DNA of 40,243 nt from WQUF01 sp031549885. GTDB lineage: Bacteria; Bacillota; Clostridia; Clostridiales; Clostridiaceae. Location: positions 1 to 40,243 of the forward strand of contig JAVBPD010000120.1 of the NCBI GenBank assembly GCA_031549885.1, read 5' to 3'. The notes beneath the pieces were generated by a model. It made no database searches. It had not been told where the DNA came from and saw only the letters and a list, made by a program, of their open reading frames with translations. A program made the translations under genes and the position numbers. Below, in pieces: positions 17,101 through 25,161 of the stretch (its first letter is position 1; every line of letters begins with the position of its first letter).

Positions 17101-17615
17101 CTGTAGGATATGATCTTTATTGTAAAATGCTTGAAGATACAATAAAAGTTTTAAAAGGAGAAATTAAAGAAGAAATAGTTGAAACTACTATAGAGATAAA
17201 AGTTGATGCTTATATACCAAATAATTATATAGATGATGAAGTGGAAAAAATCCAAGTATATAAGAAAATAGCAGCAATAGAAAACTTACAAGACAAAAAT
17301 CTCATAGAAGAAGAATTAGAAGACAGATTTGGTGATATACCTTTCTCTGTAAATAATTTAATAAGTATTGCATATATTAAATGTTTAGCAAGGGAAATCG
17401 GCATAGAGGAATTAAAACAAAAATCAGGAGAGATTTTATTCATTTACAAAGATAATTCAAAAATGGAAATTAATAAAATTCAAAATATTATAAGTGAAAG
17501 CAGCAAAAGAATTTATTATAAAGTGATGGAAACAAAACCTACATTTGCGTATAAAATAGGGGACGAAAAGAATATTTTATCAATTTTAGAAAAAATCCTA
17601 TTGAGTTTACACTAA
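14121..17615 (+). CDS. mfd: Transcription-repair coupling factor
   Basis: 1164 residues, the usual Mfd length. It removes stalled RNA polymerase from DNA lesions and recruits UvrA. In order it has a UvrB-like N-terminal region (RGGIIDIFCPTESLPYRIELFDDEVDSIR at about 176-205), the CarD-like RNA polymerase interaction domain (SGDYIVHVNHGIGIYKGI, about 506-523), and a RecG-like translocase with Walker A CGDVGYGKTE (about 651-660), the DEEQ box (about 753-756) and LSATPIPRTL. Motif VI is QLRGRVGRTNK, and a C-terminal TRCF domain ends the protein. All helicase motifs look intact. Downstream of pth by 18 bp; no terminator is visible after it, so the foldase gene could receive read-through. Confidence 0.98.
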   Translation: MRLDGFTKPMENSAEYAEIKSSINKRKFPIGIFGISESSRAYFIYSIFKNNEKTILILTQSDLEARNLYEDLSFFTPSVYYLPTREVVFYNIDSISGDVRWQRLKVFEKMLSKEKKIIVTCIETLLNKLIPHKLYEDYKFTIKVSDKLDIKVLTKRLIECGYKRCEISESKGYFSVRGGIIDIFCPTESLPYRIELFDDEVDSIRTFNVETQRSIDKVKFANIFPAKELIITDEIMNFGYSNIEKDFINFISSNIEQGIKDKITSNINHNLENLKENFYFENIDSYINYFYKDSYSFLDYIGESFVFLDDPERCKGKLDSVFIEFEETFKMLLQRGDVLPDQGNLLNNKEELLNRLNNENIFTLDALTKTYRFITPKYIVNFNEITLHEYHGQLELLIEDIRDKISRGLSVVILSGTRTRGERLVNTLREYGLNSRYSDSLDYLDNKDLVITFGSQLRGYEFPNLNICLVSDKEVFGEAKRKLTKPKSSGKGVSKIKSFTELKSGDYIVHVNHGIGIYKGIIQLAVDKVTKDFILIQYEKEDKLYVPVEQLDMVQKYIGSEGITPKINKLGTQDWIKAKRKVKKQVDEIAHDLIKLYAERSTIKGFSFSKDTVWQKQFEDEFAYEETQDQLLAIEDIKKDMESDKVMDRLLCGDVGYGKTEVVLRAAFKAVMDGKQVAILVPTTILAQQHYNNIIKRFSDFPITVDMLSRFRSKVQQKQTLLNLKSGNLDILVGTHRLIQKDIEFKSLGLLIVDEEQRFGVTHKEKLKEFKKNVDVITLSATPIPRTLHMSLVGVRDISVIETPPEERYPIQTYVVEYNDQLIRDAMLKEVSRGGQVYFVHNRVENILEMKDYISKLVPELRIVVAHGQMNERDLEDVILKFTTNEYDVLLTTTIIETGMDIQNVNTIIMNDADKLGLSQLYQLRGRVGRTNKIAYCYLTYRKEKILTEVAEKRLKAIKDYTELGSGFKIALKDLEIRGAGNIMGSAQHGHMASVGYDLYCKMLEDTIKVLKGEIKEEIVETTIEIKVDAYIPNNYIDDEVEKIQVYKKIAAIENLQDKNLIEEELEDRFGDIPFSVNNLISIAYIKCLAREIGIEELKQKSGEILFIYKDNSKMEINKIQNIISESSKRIYYKVMETKPTFAYKIGDEKNILSILEKILLSLH

Positions 17616-17689
17616 TACGTTATTTTATTATAGATTAATTTGTGGTAGAATAGGACTCATGAACTGTTATAGGAGGTTTAACAATAACA

Positions 17690-18745
17690 ATGAAGAAACA
17701 TAGAATATTAATTTCGGGTTTAGTTGTTACATATACTTTACTGTTCTCCTCTTGCAATTTAATAATTAAAACTCCAGAAGCAATAGCAAAACAGATTGTA
17801 GCTACTGTAGGAAAAAATAAAATAACTAGAGGAGATATAGATAATAGTTATGAATTTGCAGAAACAAAGATGTATGTAGAACAGTATATGGGAGCTACTT
17901 TAGATCCTGAAACAGATTTAAATTCTTATTTTCAATATAAAAGCATGGCTTTAAGCGATATGGTAGATGCTGAAACTGCAATTGTTGAAGCTGAGAATCA
18001 AAACATATCAGTAGATCAGACTAAGTTAAAAGAAGCTGTAGACAAAGATATTAATGACTTTAAAAATAATTTCATGACAAATGGCACGTTAGATCAAGCA
18101 AGTTATGATAATTATTTTAAGTCCTTAGGTATTACTGAACAAACTTATACTAATTTTACTGAAAGGACCCATAAGGTGAGTTTAATTTGGGATGAACTCT
18201 TAAAAGATGTTGCAGCTCCAACTGATGATGAAGTAAAAGCTGATTATGACAAAAATAAAGAAACTTACGAGAAAGATTATAATAAGTTAGATACTAACCA
18301 CATACTAATATCTACTCAGGACGATAAGAGAACTGACGATGAGGCTCTCGCTTTAGCAAATGAAATAAAAGCTAAATTAGACGCTGGAGCAGACTTTGCA
18401 GGTCTTGTAAATGAATATTCAGATGATACAGCTTCTAAAGAGAGCGGTGGAGCTGTTGGAGATATGACTTTTGGATCTTTAGATTCAGGTTATGTTGATG
18501 GAGCGAAAGCTTTAAGCCCAGGTCAAATATCAGGACCCATAAAATCTCAATATGGATATCATATAATAAAGTTAAATAGCATTACTTTAGATGGAGATTC
18601 TTTTGATAAGATGAAATCAATAGTATATGACAAACTATATCAAGGAAAAAAAGATGAGGAAAAGAAAACTCGTCTAGAAAAGTATAAAAATGATTTACCT
18701 GTAGTAACATTAAAATATCAAAATAATTTAATAAATTTTAGATAG
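17690..18745 (+). CDS. Parvulin-type peptidyl-prolyl isomerase lipoprotein (PrsA-like foldase)
   Basis: 351 residues. A lipoprotein signal ends at LLFSSC, with the lipid-anchored Cys at about residue 22, so the protein is tethered to the outer face of the membrane. A SurA-like helical chaperone region (about 35-190) is followed by one PPIC rotamase domain (about 195-300). Recognisable phrases are TNHILISTQDDKRTDDEAL, GADFAGLVNEYSDDTASKESGG and ISGPIKSQYGYHIIKL. Such proteins help fold secreted proteins. The AGGAGG site lies 13 bases before the ATG, unusually far, but no better in-frame start is seen. The position after mfd is conserved in clostridia. The name prsA is likely, but synteny alone cannot exclude another PPIC paralogue. 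Confidence 0.92.
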   Translation: MKKHRILISGLVVTYTLLFSSCNLIIKTPEAIAKQIVATVGKNKITRGDIDNSYEFAETKMYVEQYMGATLDPETDLNSYFQYKSMALSDMVDAETAIVEAENQNISVDQTKLKEAVDKDINDFKNNFMTNGTLDQASYDNYFKSLGITEQTYTNFTERTHKVSLIWDELLKDVAAPTDDEVKADYDKNKETYEKDYNKLDTNHILISTQDDKRTDDEALALANEIKAKLDAGADFAGLVNEYSDDTASKESGGAVGDMTFGSLDSGYVDGAKALSPGQISGPIKSQYGYHIIKLNSITLDGDSFDKMKSIVYDKLYQGKKDEEKKTRLEKYKNDLPVVTLKYQNNLINFR

Positions 18746-18752
18746 AAAGTTT

Positions 18753-18792
18753 AAAAGCTTTGAATTTATAGTCAAAGCTTTTTGTTTTTTTG
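18753..18792 (+). terminator. Intrinsic terminator of the foldase gene
   Basis: AAAAGCTTTGA (18753-18763) pairs with TCAAAGCTTTT (18772-18782), an 11-bp stem followed by a T-rich tail. Confidence 0.88.
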
Positions 18793-18966
18793 AAAATTTA
18801 TAAACATCACTAAAATATTTTTCTAATAAACACTTAATATTTAGATAAATACATGATATAAATTCTAAAAAATACATTTTTTTATATTAATGTATAATTA
18901 TGTATTTTTTTATTATAATAATAATGATGTTATATTACAATACTTTTTTATGTAGGAGGATAAAGA

Positions 18967-19521
18967 ATGAAAGCTACTGGAATAGTTAGAAGGATAGATG
19001 AACTTGGTAGAGTTGTAATTCCAAAAGAAATTAGAAAGACGATGAGAATTAGGGAAAGCGATCCGCTTGAAATATTTACTGATAAAGATGGAGAAATTAT
19101 ATTAAAAAAATATTCACCAATAGGTGATTTAATGGAATTTTCTAGAGGATATACTGAAGCTATAAATAAATCCTTAAATAGAATGGTCATAATATGTGAT
19201 AAGGATACCATTGTTTCTGTTAGTGGGGGGTCTAAAAAGGAATATTTGGATAAAAAAATAAGCAAAGATTTAGAGAAAATAATTGAACAAAGAAGGCTTA
19301 TAAAATTTAACACAAATGAACGAAATAGCATGGTTGATATTTATGAAGGCGAGGATGCTGAAGAAAAATATACTGAGCAAATAATTGCTCCAATAGTAGC
19401 TGAAGGTGATACAACGGGAGCAGTGATAATAACATCTAAAGAAAGCAATAAAATGGGCGATGTTGAATTTAGAATTGCAGAAATAACTTCTTCGCTTATC
19501 GCACAACAAATGGAAAACTAA
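18967..19521 (+). CDS. spoVT: Stage V sporulation protein T
   Basis: 184 residues, full length. The N-terminal AbrB-type swapped-hairpin DNA-binding domain (MKATGIVRRIDELGRVVIPK onward to about 50) is joined to a C-terminal GAF-like domain (about 55-178). In Bacillus SpoVT is a forespore regulator that tunes sigma-G genes. The AGGAGG site (18955-18960) is well placed. The 220 bp upstream are extremely AT-rich after the preceding terminator; sigma-G control would be expected from the family, but I did not find a confident sigma-G promoter. It is followed by two tandem terminators, so it is a single-gene unit. Confidence 0.97.
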   Translation: MKATGIVRRIDELGRVVIPKEIRKTMRIRESDPLEIFTDKDGEIILKKYSPIGDLMEFSRGYTEAINKSLNRMVIICDKDTIVSVSGGSKKEYLDKKISKDLEKIIEQRRLIKFNTNERNSMVDIYEGEDAEEKYTEQIIAPIVAEGDTTGAVIITSKESNKMGDVEFRIAEITSSLIAQQMEN

Positions 19522-19569
19522 TTGGTTATTATGGCATTATATCATAAAGTTTAATAAAAAATTCATGGT

Positions 19570-19603
19570 AAGTGGGCTTTTTATTTCTGCCCATTTATTT
19601 TTG
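19570..19603 (+). terminator. First terminator after spoVT
   Basis: AAGTGGGC (19570-19577) pairs with GCCCATTT (19589-19596), with one G-U pair, followed by ATTTTTG. Confidence 0.75.
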
Positions 19604-19629
19604 TTTAAACTACATACTATTATTTTAGC

Positions 19630-19657
19630 AAGAGAGTGCTTTGTCATTCTCTTTTTT
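19630..19657 (+). terminator. Second terminator after spoVT
   Basis: AAGAGAGTG (19630-19638) pairs with CATTCTCTT (19645-19653), with one G-U pair, and ends in a run of six T residues. It is a separate hairpin 27 bases after the first. Confidence 0.75.
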
Positions 19658-19731
19658 AAATGCAATGATTATGGATTTTTTTCTTTATTTATTCATATTA
19701 ATTATATAGTATATTAAAAGGAGAGTTGTCC

Positions 19732-21270
19732 ATGAAAAAACAAGATTTAATAAAGGGCACATTTATATTAGCAGCAGGTACAATAATATCTAAATTTTTA
19801 GGTGTGTTTTTTAGATACCCAATTATCCTTCTTTTAGGTGATGAGGGCATTGCATTTTATCAATTAGTGTTTCCATTACATATGTTTTTTATGGGTTTTG
19901 CATATGGCATACCTATAGCAATGTCAAAGTTAATATCAGAATCTAGAGCGATGAACAAGAATGAACAAGGCTCTATTTTAAGTAAAGGGCTTTTATTTAT
20001 GGCTATATTAGGAGGTGGTTTTTCAACTCTTTTAATTTTGTTTTCAAATGAAATAATAAATTTTCTAAAATGGAATCCTGGAAGCTATTATGCGTTTTTA
20101 GGTATTTCCTTTGCACCATTTATAATAGGCATATTAAGCGTCTTTAGAGGATATTTTCAAGGGATGCAAAATATGTATCCTTCTGCTATTTCTCAAATAA
20201 TAGAACAAATTGGAAGAGTAATATTTGGTGTTGGATTAGCCTATATATTAATTTCAAGAGGTCCTGAAGTGGCATCAGGTGGAGCGGCATTAGGAACTTG
20301 TATTGGTGGGATTTTTGCTCTTATCTTTTTAATAATTTATTTTATGATAACAAAGGATAAAAAACAAAAAATTATAGAAAAAGAAAGTGGCAATTTCTTG
20401 AAAAAGATATTAGATATTGCAATACCCATATCAATAGGAGCTTCAGTTCCTGCTATAATGGCTTTAATTGATTCTATTGTAATACCTCAGAGACTTGCTG
20501 TAGCAGGTTTTAATTATGTGAATTCAGCTATATTATATGGTCAGCTTACAGGAAAAGCATCTGTTTTGATAAATGTACCGCTTACGCTATCAATGGCACT
20601 AAATACTTCCATAGTGCCAATATTATCTGAATATTTCATTTTAAAAAATTATAAGGAAATAAATAGAAAGTCTCAAATTGCTTATAAATTTTCATTTGCA
20701 ATTTCCCTTCCTGCAACTATTGGTTTATTTTTACTTTCAAATCAAATACTAGCTTTAATTTTTCCGGGAAGTCCAGCAGGTGGAGATATTTTAAAATGGT
20801 CAAGTCTTATGGTAATATTTATTATGCTGTTTCAAACAACATCTTCAATATTGCAAGCAATAGGAAAAGAAAATGTTCCTGTAAAGCATTTAATAATCGG
20901 ATGTATCTTTAAATTTACACTATCATGGTTTTTAACTTCAATTCCTCAAATAAATATATTTGGATCAATAATAGGAAGCATAGTAGGATATTTAATACCA
21001 TGTATCATGAATTTAATAGTTTTAAGAAAAACAATAAATAATTATATAGATGTAAACGAATCATTAATAAAACCATTAATATCAACAGCAACTATGGCTT
21101 TTTGTTTAATTGTATTGTATAATTTTCTAAAAAATACAATAAAAAACATAAATCTTTTAACAATAGTAGTTGTAATAATTTCTGCATTTATTTACATATT
21201 TGTATTGATAATTACTGGGGTTTTGGATTATCATAATATTGTTCGGAAGCTAGAAATACAGAAGAGGTGA
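19732..21270 (+). CDS. MOP-superfamily flippase, SpoVB/YabM-like
   Basis: About 512 residues from the ATG at 19732, which has AAGGAGAG five to six bases upstream; the TTG two codons earlier is too close. Roughly 14 hydrophobic helices cover the whole length. Family phrases are IKGTFILAAGTIISKFLGVFFRYPI at the N-terminus, FRGYFQGMQNMYPSAISQIIEQIGRV and FPGSPAGGDILKW. The superfamily flips lipid-linked saccharides across the membrane; SpoVB and MurJ are relatives. The position directly before mazG matches Bacillus yabM. Which lipid-linked substrate it moves cannot be read. The stop TGA lies about seven bases before the mazG start, so the two are translationally linked. Confidence 0.9.
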   Translation: MKKQDLIKGTFILAAGTIISKFLGVFFRYPIILLLGDEGIAFYQLVFPLHMFFMGFAYGIPIAMSKLISESRAMNKNEQGSILSKGLLFMAILGGGFSTLLILFSNEIINFLKWNPGSYYAFLGISFAPFIIGILSVFRGYFQGMQNMYPSAISQIIEQIGRVIFGVGLAYILISRGPEVASGGAALGTCIGGIFALIFLIIYFMITKDKKQKIIEKESGNFLKKILDIAIPISIGASVPAIMALIDSIVIPQRLAVAGFNYVNSAILYGQLTGKASVLINVPLTLSMALNTSIVPILSEYFILKNYKEINRKSQIAYKFSFAISLPATIGLFLLSNQILALIFPGSPAGGDILKWSSLMVIFIMLFQTTSSILQAIGKENVPVKHLIIGCIFKFTLSWFLTSIPQINIFGSIIGSIVGYLIPCIMNLIVLRKTINNYIDVNESLIKPLISTATMAFCLIVLYNFLKNTIKNINLLTIVVVIISAFIYIFVLIITGVLDYHNIVRKLEIQKR

Positions 21271-21277
21271 GTTGCCT

Positions 21278-22648
21278 TTGATACACATAATTGGATTAGG
21301 CCCTGGTTCTGTTGAGAGCATAACTATAGGAACTATGGATATATTAAAAAAATGTAATAAAGTATTTTTTAGAACCTCAATGCATCCAAGTGTAGATTTT
21401 ATCAAATCTCAAGGTATATATTTTGAGACATTTGACTTTTTATATGAGTCTTCAGATAGCTTTGAAGAAGTATATAACAAAATAGCAAACTTCATAATCA
21501 AAGAAAGTTCTCTTTGTGCGGATATATGTTATGGAGTGCCTGGAAATCCAAAAGTTGCTGAAAAATCTGTTGAGATATTAATAAGCATTTGCATGAATGA
21601 GAATATTAAATTTAAAATTCATCCAGCAGTCAGTTTTTTAGATCTTGTTTTTCATCGGCTAAACATAGATCCTATAGATGGTATTCAAGTATTAGATGGA
21701 GCTAATATAAATGAAACGATTTTTGATAGGAGAAAAGCGGCAATAATTTGTCAAGTATATGATGAATTCATTGCATCAGCTGTAAAAATATATTTGAATA
21801 AATATTTTAATGATGAAAAACAAATATATTTTTTGAAATCTTTAGGAATAGATGGAGATGAAATTATCAAAAAAATTAATCTAATGGATCTTGATAAAAT
21901 TAAAGTTGTCGATCATTTAACTTCAATTTACATTCCAGCATCATCCAATGAGATTGATTTTAAATATGATATATTTGATCTTATAAAAATCATTAGCTAT
22001 CTAAGAGGAGAAAATGGATGCTCTTGGGATAAAAAACAGACTAACGAAAGTTTAATAAAATATATGGTTGAAGAAGTTTATGAATTAAAAGATGCCATTG
22101 ACAATGATGATATTGATAACATTGTAGAAGAGCTTGGAGATGTACTTCTAAATGTATTATTTCAATGCCAAATTGGAGATGAAGAATCCATATTTGATTT
22201 TATGGATGTAACTGATAGCATTTGTAGAAAGTTAATATATAGACACCCTCATATATTTAAAGATAAACAAACTCTAAATGAAGAAGAAGTATTGAAAAAC
22301 TGGCATGAAATGAAAAAAAACGAAAAACATATAGGTTCATATGCAGATGAAATAAAAAATGTAAAAATAAGCTTACCAAGGCTAAGGGCTACAAAGGTTC
22401 TAAATATAGTAAGTGAAAAAGATCCATACATATCAGATGTTTCGAAAATAAAAATCTGTTTAATTTATGAAATTATTGAATTTCTTAGGGGAATTGATGA
22501 ATACAATGATGAAAACAGGTCAACAATATTAGAGAAATTAGGAGATGTACTATTTTCAGTTATTAATCTGTCTAGAATTCTAAATCTTGATATAGATAAA
22601 GCCCTTAATGTATCAATTGATAAGTTTATAAATTCATTAGAAATTTAA
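21278..22648 (+). CDS. mazG: Tetrapyrrole methylase-like/MazG fusion NTP pyrophosphohydrolase (YabN)
   Basis: About 456 residues. GAGGTG (21264-21269) lies eight bases before the TTG at 21278, which I prefer to the TTG at 21272, only two bases after it. The N-terminal domain (1-220) is a SAM-dependent tetrapyrrole methylase fold with GLGPGSVESIT, probably a regulatory relic. The MazG part begins GENGCSWDKKQTNESLIKYM and contains the metal-binding EEVYELKDAI and EELGDVLLNVLFQ. A weaker second MazG half follows (LEKLGDVLFSVINLSRI). MazG hydrolyses non-canonical or surplus NTPs to NMP and pyrophosphate. This two-domain build is that of Bacillus YabN and the position is the same. Confidence 0.95.
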   Translation: MIHIIGLGPGSVESITIGTMDILKKCNKVFFRTSMHPSVDFIKSQGIYFETFDFLYESSDSFEEVYNKIANFIIKESSLCADICYGVPGNPKVAEKSVEILISICMNENIKFKIHPAVSFLDLVFHRLNIDPIDGIQVLDGANINETIFDRRKAAIICQVYDEFIASAVKIYLNKYFNDEKQIYFLKSLGIDGDEIIKKINLMDLDKIKVVDHLTSIYIPASSNEIDFKYDIFDLIKIISYLRGENGCSWDKKQTNESLIKYMVEEVYELKDAIDNDDIDNIVEELGDVLLNVLFQCQIGDEESIFDFMDVTDSICRKLIYRHPHIFKDKQTLNEEEVLKNWHEMKKNEKHIGSYADEIKNVKISLPRLRATKVLNIVSEKDPYISDVSKIKICLIYEIIEFLRGIDEYNDENRSTILEKLGDVLFSVINLSRILNLDIDKALNVSIDKFINSLEI

Positions 22649-22780
22649 TATTAATTATTTAGTAAATAATTACCAAAATTAGCAAGTATAGATTAAATAT
22701 ACTTTGGAAATATATTAAAAATAAACAAAACAAATATAAAATTAATACTTTGTAAGAAAAAAGAAGGATTTTAAATATTC

Positions 22781-22810
22781 TTGCAGAAATAGCTAATTAG
22801 TACTTATAAG
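22781..22810 (+). promoter_or_regulatory. Likely promoter of hup
   Basis: TTGCAG (22781-22786) and TTATAA/TATAAG (22804-22810) at 17-18 bp spacing lie about 30 bases before the HU gene. Confidence 0.45.
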
Positions 22811-22839
22811 ACATTCAAGATATCAAGGAGGTAATTTTA

Positions 22840-23145
22840 ATGAACAAAGCTGAACTAATTACAAAAATGGCTGAAAAGTGCAAGTTAACAAAGAAGGATA
22901 CTGAAGCTGCTTTAAAAGCTTTTATAGAAAGTGTTGAAGAAGGCTTAAAAGGCAAAGAAAATAAAGTTCAATTAGTTGGATTCGGAACTTTTGAGGTTAA
23001 AAGAAGAGAAGCTAGAATAGGTAGGAATCCAAGAACTAGAGAAGAAATAAAAATTCCTGCTTCAAATGTAGTAGTTTTTAAAGTTGGAAAGGACTTAAAA
23101 GAGTCTGCTAAAACTATAAAACTTGCAAAACCAAAAAAGAAATAA
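22840..23145 (+). CDS. hup: HU-family DNA-binding protein
   Basis: 101 residues, about ten more than standard HU. It begins MNKAELITKMAEKCKLTKKD and carries VQLVGFGTFEVKRREARIGR followed by NPRTREEIKIPAS, the beta-arm that inserts into the DNA minor groove with its conserved Pro (RNPRT). HU dimers bend and compact chromosomal DNA. The extra C-terminal tail is basic (AKTIKLAKPKKK) and could add non-specific DNA contacts. It has a near-perfect AAGGAGG site and its own promoter and terminator, consistent with high single-gene expression. The place between mazG and rqcP is typical of clostridia. Confidence 0.97.
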   Translation: MNKAELITKMAEKCKLTKKDTEAALKAFIESVEEGLKGKENKVQLVGFGTFEVKRREARIGRNPRTREEIKIPASNVVVFKVGKDLKESAKTIKLAKPKKK

Positions 23146-23148
23146 TTA

Positions 23149-23178
23149 AAAAGCCTGTTTACCAGGCTTTTGTTTTTT
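23149..23178 (+). terminator. Intrinsic terminator of hup
   Basis: AAAAGCCTG (23149-23157) pairs with CAGGCTTTT (23163-23171) over a five-base loop; T-rich tail follows. It ends about 20 bases before the rqcP start. Confidence 0.88.
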
Positions 23179-23196
23179 AAAATAGGGGGACTAGTT

Positions 23197-23442
23197 ATGA
23201 GACTTGATAAATTTTTAAAAATATCAAGAATAATAAAAAGAAGAACATTAGCTAAAGAAGCTTGTGATGGAGATAAAGTAATAATAAATAAAAAAATGGC
23301 AAAACCAAGTACAGAAGTAAAAGAAGGAGATATCGTTGAAATTCATTTTGCTAAAAGCACTTTAAAATTTAAAATAATAGATTTAAAAAATTCAAGCAAA
23401 AAAGAAGATACTATAGGTATGTATGAAATAATAGAAGAATAA
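23197..23442 (+). CDS. rqcP: S4-domain ribosome quality-control protein RqcP (YabO)
   Basis: 81 residues from ATG 23197, with AGGGGGA about six bases before it; a longer frame from 23170 overlaps the hup terminator and is rejected. An S4 RNA-binding domain fills the protein: MRLDKFLKISRIIKRRTLAKEACDG, then VIINKKMAKPSTEVKEGDIVEIHF. In Bacillus RqcP works with RqcH on stalled large ribosomal subunits to add C-terminal alanine tails. Because the hup terminator lies just ahead, expression probably relies on read-through or an unseen promoter. Followed by the sporulation pair yabP-yabQ, which has its own promoter. Confidence 0.94.
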   Translation: MRLDKFLKISRIIKRRTLAKEACDGDKVIINKKMAKPSTEVKEGDIVEIHFAKSTLKFKIIDLKNSSKKEDTIGMYEIIEE

Positions 23443-23483
23443 AAAATATGTATAGATTAATACAATCGATATAACGCTTATAA

Positions 23484-23513
23484 GTAATATGATAAAAAAA
23501 AAATTCATATAAT
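23484..23513 (+). promoter_or_regulatory. Possible sigma-E promoter of yabP-yabQ
   Basis: CATATAAT (23506-23513) resembles the sigma-E -10 (CATACAxT), and GTAATATG (23484-23491) about 14 bases upstream resembles its -35. Sigma-E control is known for these genes in Bacillus; the match here is by eye. Confidence 0.45.
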
Positions 23514-23542
23514 ATATAAAGTTAAATATCGGAGGTATATTA

Positions 23543-23842
23543 GTGCAAAATAAAGAGCAGAATCTAATAAATGGTCAAGTTAAAAAATCAAATTTATATA
23601 TTGAAGATAGAAATAATCTCACATTAGATGGAGTGCAAGAAGTAATAAGCTTTAATGAAGAGCAAATACAACTAGATACAAATTATGGGAAATTAATAAT
23701 TAAAGGTGAAAATCTAAAAATGAATAAGCTAGATGTAGTAAATGGCAATATTTCTATTTGTGGAAAAATTAATTCTCTTGTTTACTCATATAACGATAAA
23801 CCCAAAGATAAAGACACCATTTTGAGAAGGATATTTAAATAA
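23543..23842 (+). CDS. yabP: Sporulation protein YabP
   Basis: 99 residues beginning at GTG with a GGAGGT site (23532-23537). The YabP/YqfC fold is visible: NLTLDGVQEVISFNEEQIQLDTNYGKLIIKGENLKMNKLDVVNGNISICGKINSLVY, a string of beta strands ending in a short basic tail. In Bacillus yabP is required at an intermediate sporulation stage and is made in the mother cell; its biochemistry is unknown. Its TAA shares bases with the ATG of yabQ (TAATG), so the two are translationally coupled and likely cooperate. Confidence 0.94.
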   Translation: MQNKEQNLINGQVKKSNLYIEDRNNLTLDGVQEVISFNEEQIQLDTNYGKLIIKGENLKMNKLDVVNGNISICGKINSLVYSYNDKPKDKDTILRRIFK

Positions 23843-24234
23843 TGTTGTTTTCTTTGGATTTTCAACTCATTTTAATGTTATTTAATATATTTAGTGGTTT
23901 ATTTTTAGGTTTAACATATGATATTTTTAAGGCTTTAGAAAAAAATAACGAAGCACATAATTTCATAAATATTATAGAATGGGTATTATATTTTATTTTT
24001 ATAACTATAACTTATTATATAACTCATGTTTATTTCGTAAAAGCATTTATAAGCTGGTATACATGTATAGTTTGTATTTTAAGTTTTGCTTTTTATATAA
24101 AATTTTTATCGAAATATCTGAGAGGTGTGTTAATCATATTAACTTATAGTATCATCAGCATGTTTTCAATAATTAGCAAATATATAAAGCTTCCTTTTTA
24201 TTTAATAAAACATATGATAAAAAAAATTCTATAA
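23842..24234 (+). CDS. yabQ: Sporulation membrane protein YabQ
   Basis: 130 residues, with four hydrophobic helices at about 8-30, 45-70, 75-90 and 92-115. The N-terminus LDFQLILMLFNIFSGLFLGLTYDIFKAL contains the conserved G-x-x-x-G-x-x-YDxxR-like stretch of YabQ. In Bacillus YabQ sits in the forespore-surrounding membranes and is needed for the spore cortex. Short cytosolic tail rich in Lys. Overlaps yabP, and divIC follows after 67 bp without a visible terminator. Confidence 0.9.
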   Translation: MLFSLDFQLILMLFNIFSGLFLGLTYDIFKALEKNNEAHNFINIIEWVLYFIFITITYYITHVYFVKAFISWYTCIVCILSFAFYIKFLSKYLRGVLIILTYSIISMFSIISKYIKLPFYLIKHMIKKIL

Positions 24235-24301
24235 AAAAAATAACTTGAATAAATTTTAAAAAAGATATAAAATATAAATAAAAATATTTATGAGGAATAT
24301 T

Positions 24302-24583
24302 ATGAAAAAGAAAATCAGCCTTTTTTCCTTATCTAAAAGGGTTTTTATAGTTTACATATCAATTTGTATTGTAACTCAACAGATAAGCTTACTAAATTTA
24401 AAAAAGGAATTAGACGCTCAAAATATGAAATTAGCTGAAGTGAAAAAATTAAACAATAAATTACAGGATGAATATAAAATATCAGATTCCGACACATACA
24501 TTGAAAAGGTGGCTAGAGAGAGATTGGATCTTATTAAAAATGGGGAGACTCCTGTAGTAATTAATAATGATACTATTAAATGA
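24302..24583 (+). CDS. divIC: Septum formation initiator, DivIC/FtsB family
   Basis: About 93 residues from ATG 24302, with GAGG six bases upstream; the ATG at 24290 itself contributes to that ribosome site, so it is less likely. A short basic cytoplasmic start, one membrane helix (about 12-34), then an extracellular coiled coil (ISLLNLKKELDAQNMKLAEVKKLNNKL) and the family end motif DTYIEKVARERLDLIKNGE. DivIC is part of the divisome with FtsL and DivIB/FtsQ. A weak CTATTAA/TTAATAG hairpin overlaps the stop codon. Gene order rqcP-yabP-yabQ-divIC is the conserved Firmicute one. Confidence 0.93.
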   Translation: MKKKISLFSLSKRVFIVYISICIVTQQISLLNLKKELDAQNMKLAEVKKLNNKLQDEYKISDSDTYIEKVARERLDLIKNGETPVVINNDTIK

Positions 24584-24673
24584 TTTTAATAGATATTTTA
24601 ATTTGTAGCAATATAAGTTTTTAATAATAAAATAATTAAAGAAATATAGTGCTATATGGAAAACTTTATTATG

Positions 24674-24703
24674 TTGCTTAAACTTAAGGCATACAATTAT
24701 TAT
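24674..24703 (+). promoter_or_regulatory. Possible promoter of the S1-domain gene
   Basis: TTGCTT (24674-24679) with TATTAT (24698-24703) at an 18-base spacing, 27 bases before the coding start. The only plausible site in the 146-bp gap after divIC. Confidence 0.4.
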
Positions 24704-24729
24704 ATTATTCAAGGAGGATTTTTTTAAGT

Positions 24730-25143
24730 ATGGCCCTAAAACCTGGAAGTGTTATTGACGGAAAAATTGTAAATATCGCTAACTTTGGAGCTTTTGTAGA
24801 AGTTGAAGGAAGGGTGGGACTCGTTCATATTTCTGAAATTTCAACATCATATGTAAAAAATATTAGAGATAAATACAAAGAAAATGATATTGTTAAAGTT
24901 AAGGTTTTATCTGTTGAAGACAATGGAAAGATAAATCTTTCTATAAAACAGGCCATTGAAAAAACAGCTAGATCTAAAGTGCCTGATGAGTTTGAATGGT
25001 CTTCTGATAGAAACAAAGTATCTTCTATCAGCTTTGAGGACAGAATATCAAAATTCTTAAAAGACAGTGAAGAAAGGCATCAAGACATTAAAAAAAACAA
25101 TGAGTCAAAAGTAAGAAGATATAAAAGAACTTCAAATTATTAA
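24730..25143 (+). CDS. yabR: S1-domain RNA-binding protein YabR
   Basis: 137 residues with one S1 domain at the N-terminus: LKPGSVIDGKIVNIANFGAFVEVEGRVGLVHISEIS, then DIVKVKVLSVEDNGKINLSIKQA. The last 60 residues are charged and probably disordered. The family binds RNA or ribosomes; Bacillus YabR is in the same position and its exact function is poorly known. A strong AAGGAGG site (24713-24719) precedes the start at 11-bp spacing. It is the last protein gene of the conserved block, immediately before the tRNA cluster. Confidence 0.93.
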   Translation: MALKPGSVIDGKIVNIANFGAFVEVEGRVGLVHISEISTSYVKNIRDKYKENDIVKVKVLSVEDNGKINLSIKQAIEKTARSKVPDEFEWSSDRNKVSSISFEDRISKFLKDSEERHQDIKKNNESKVRRYKRTSNY

Positions 25144-25161
25144 AAAAAATTAAAATTTTTA

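Noticed and set aside
22652..22672. TAATTATTTA-G-TAAATAATTA palindrome after mazG
   Set aside because: Only A-T pairs, no loop of normal size and no T tail; chance is likely in this AT-rich DNA.
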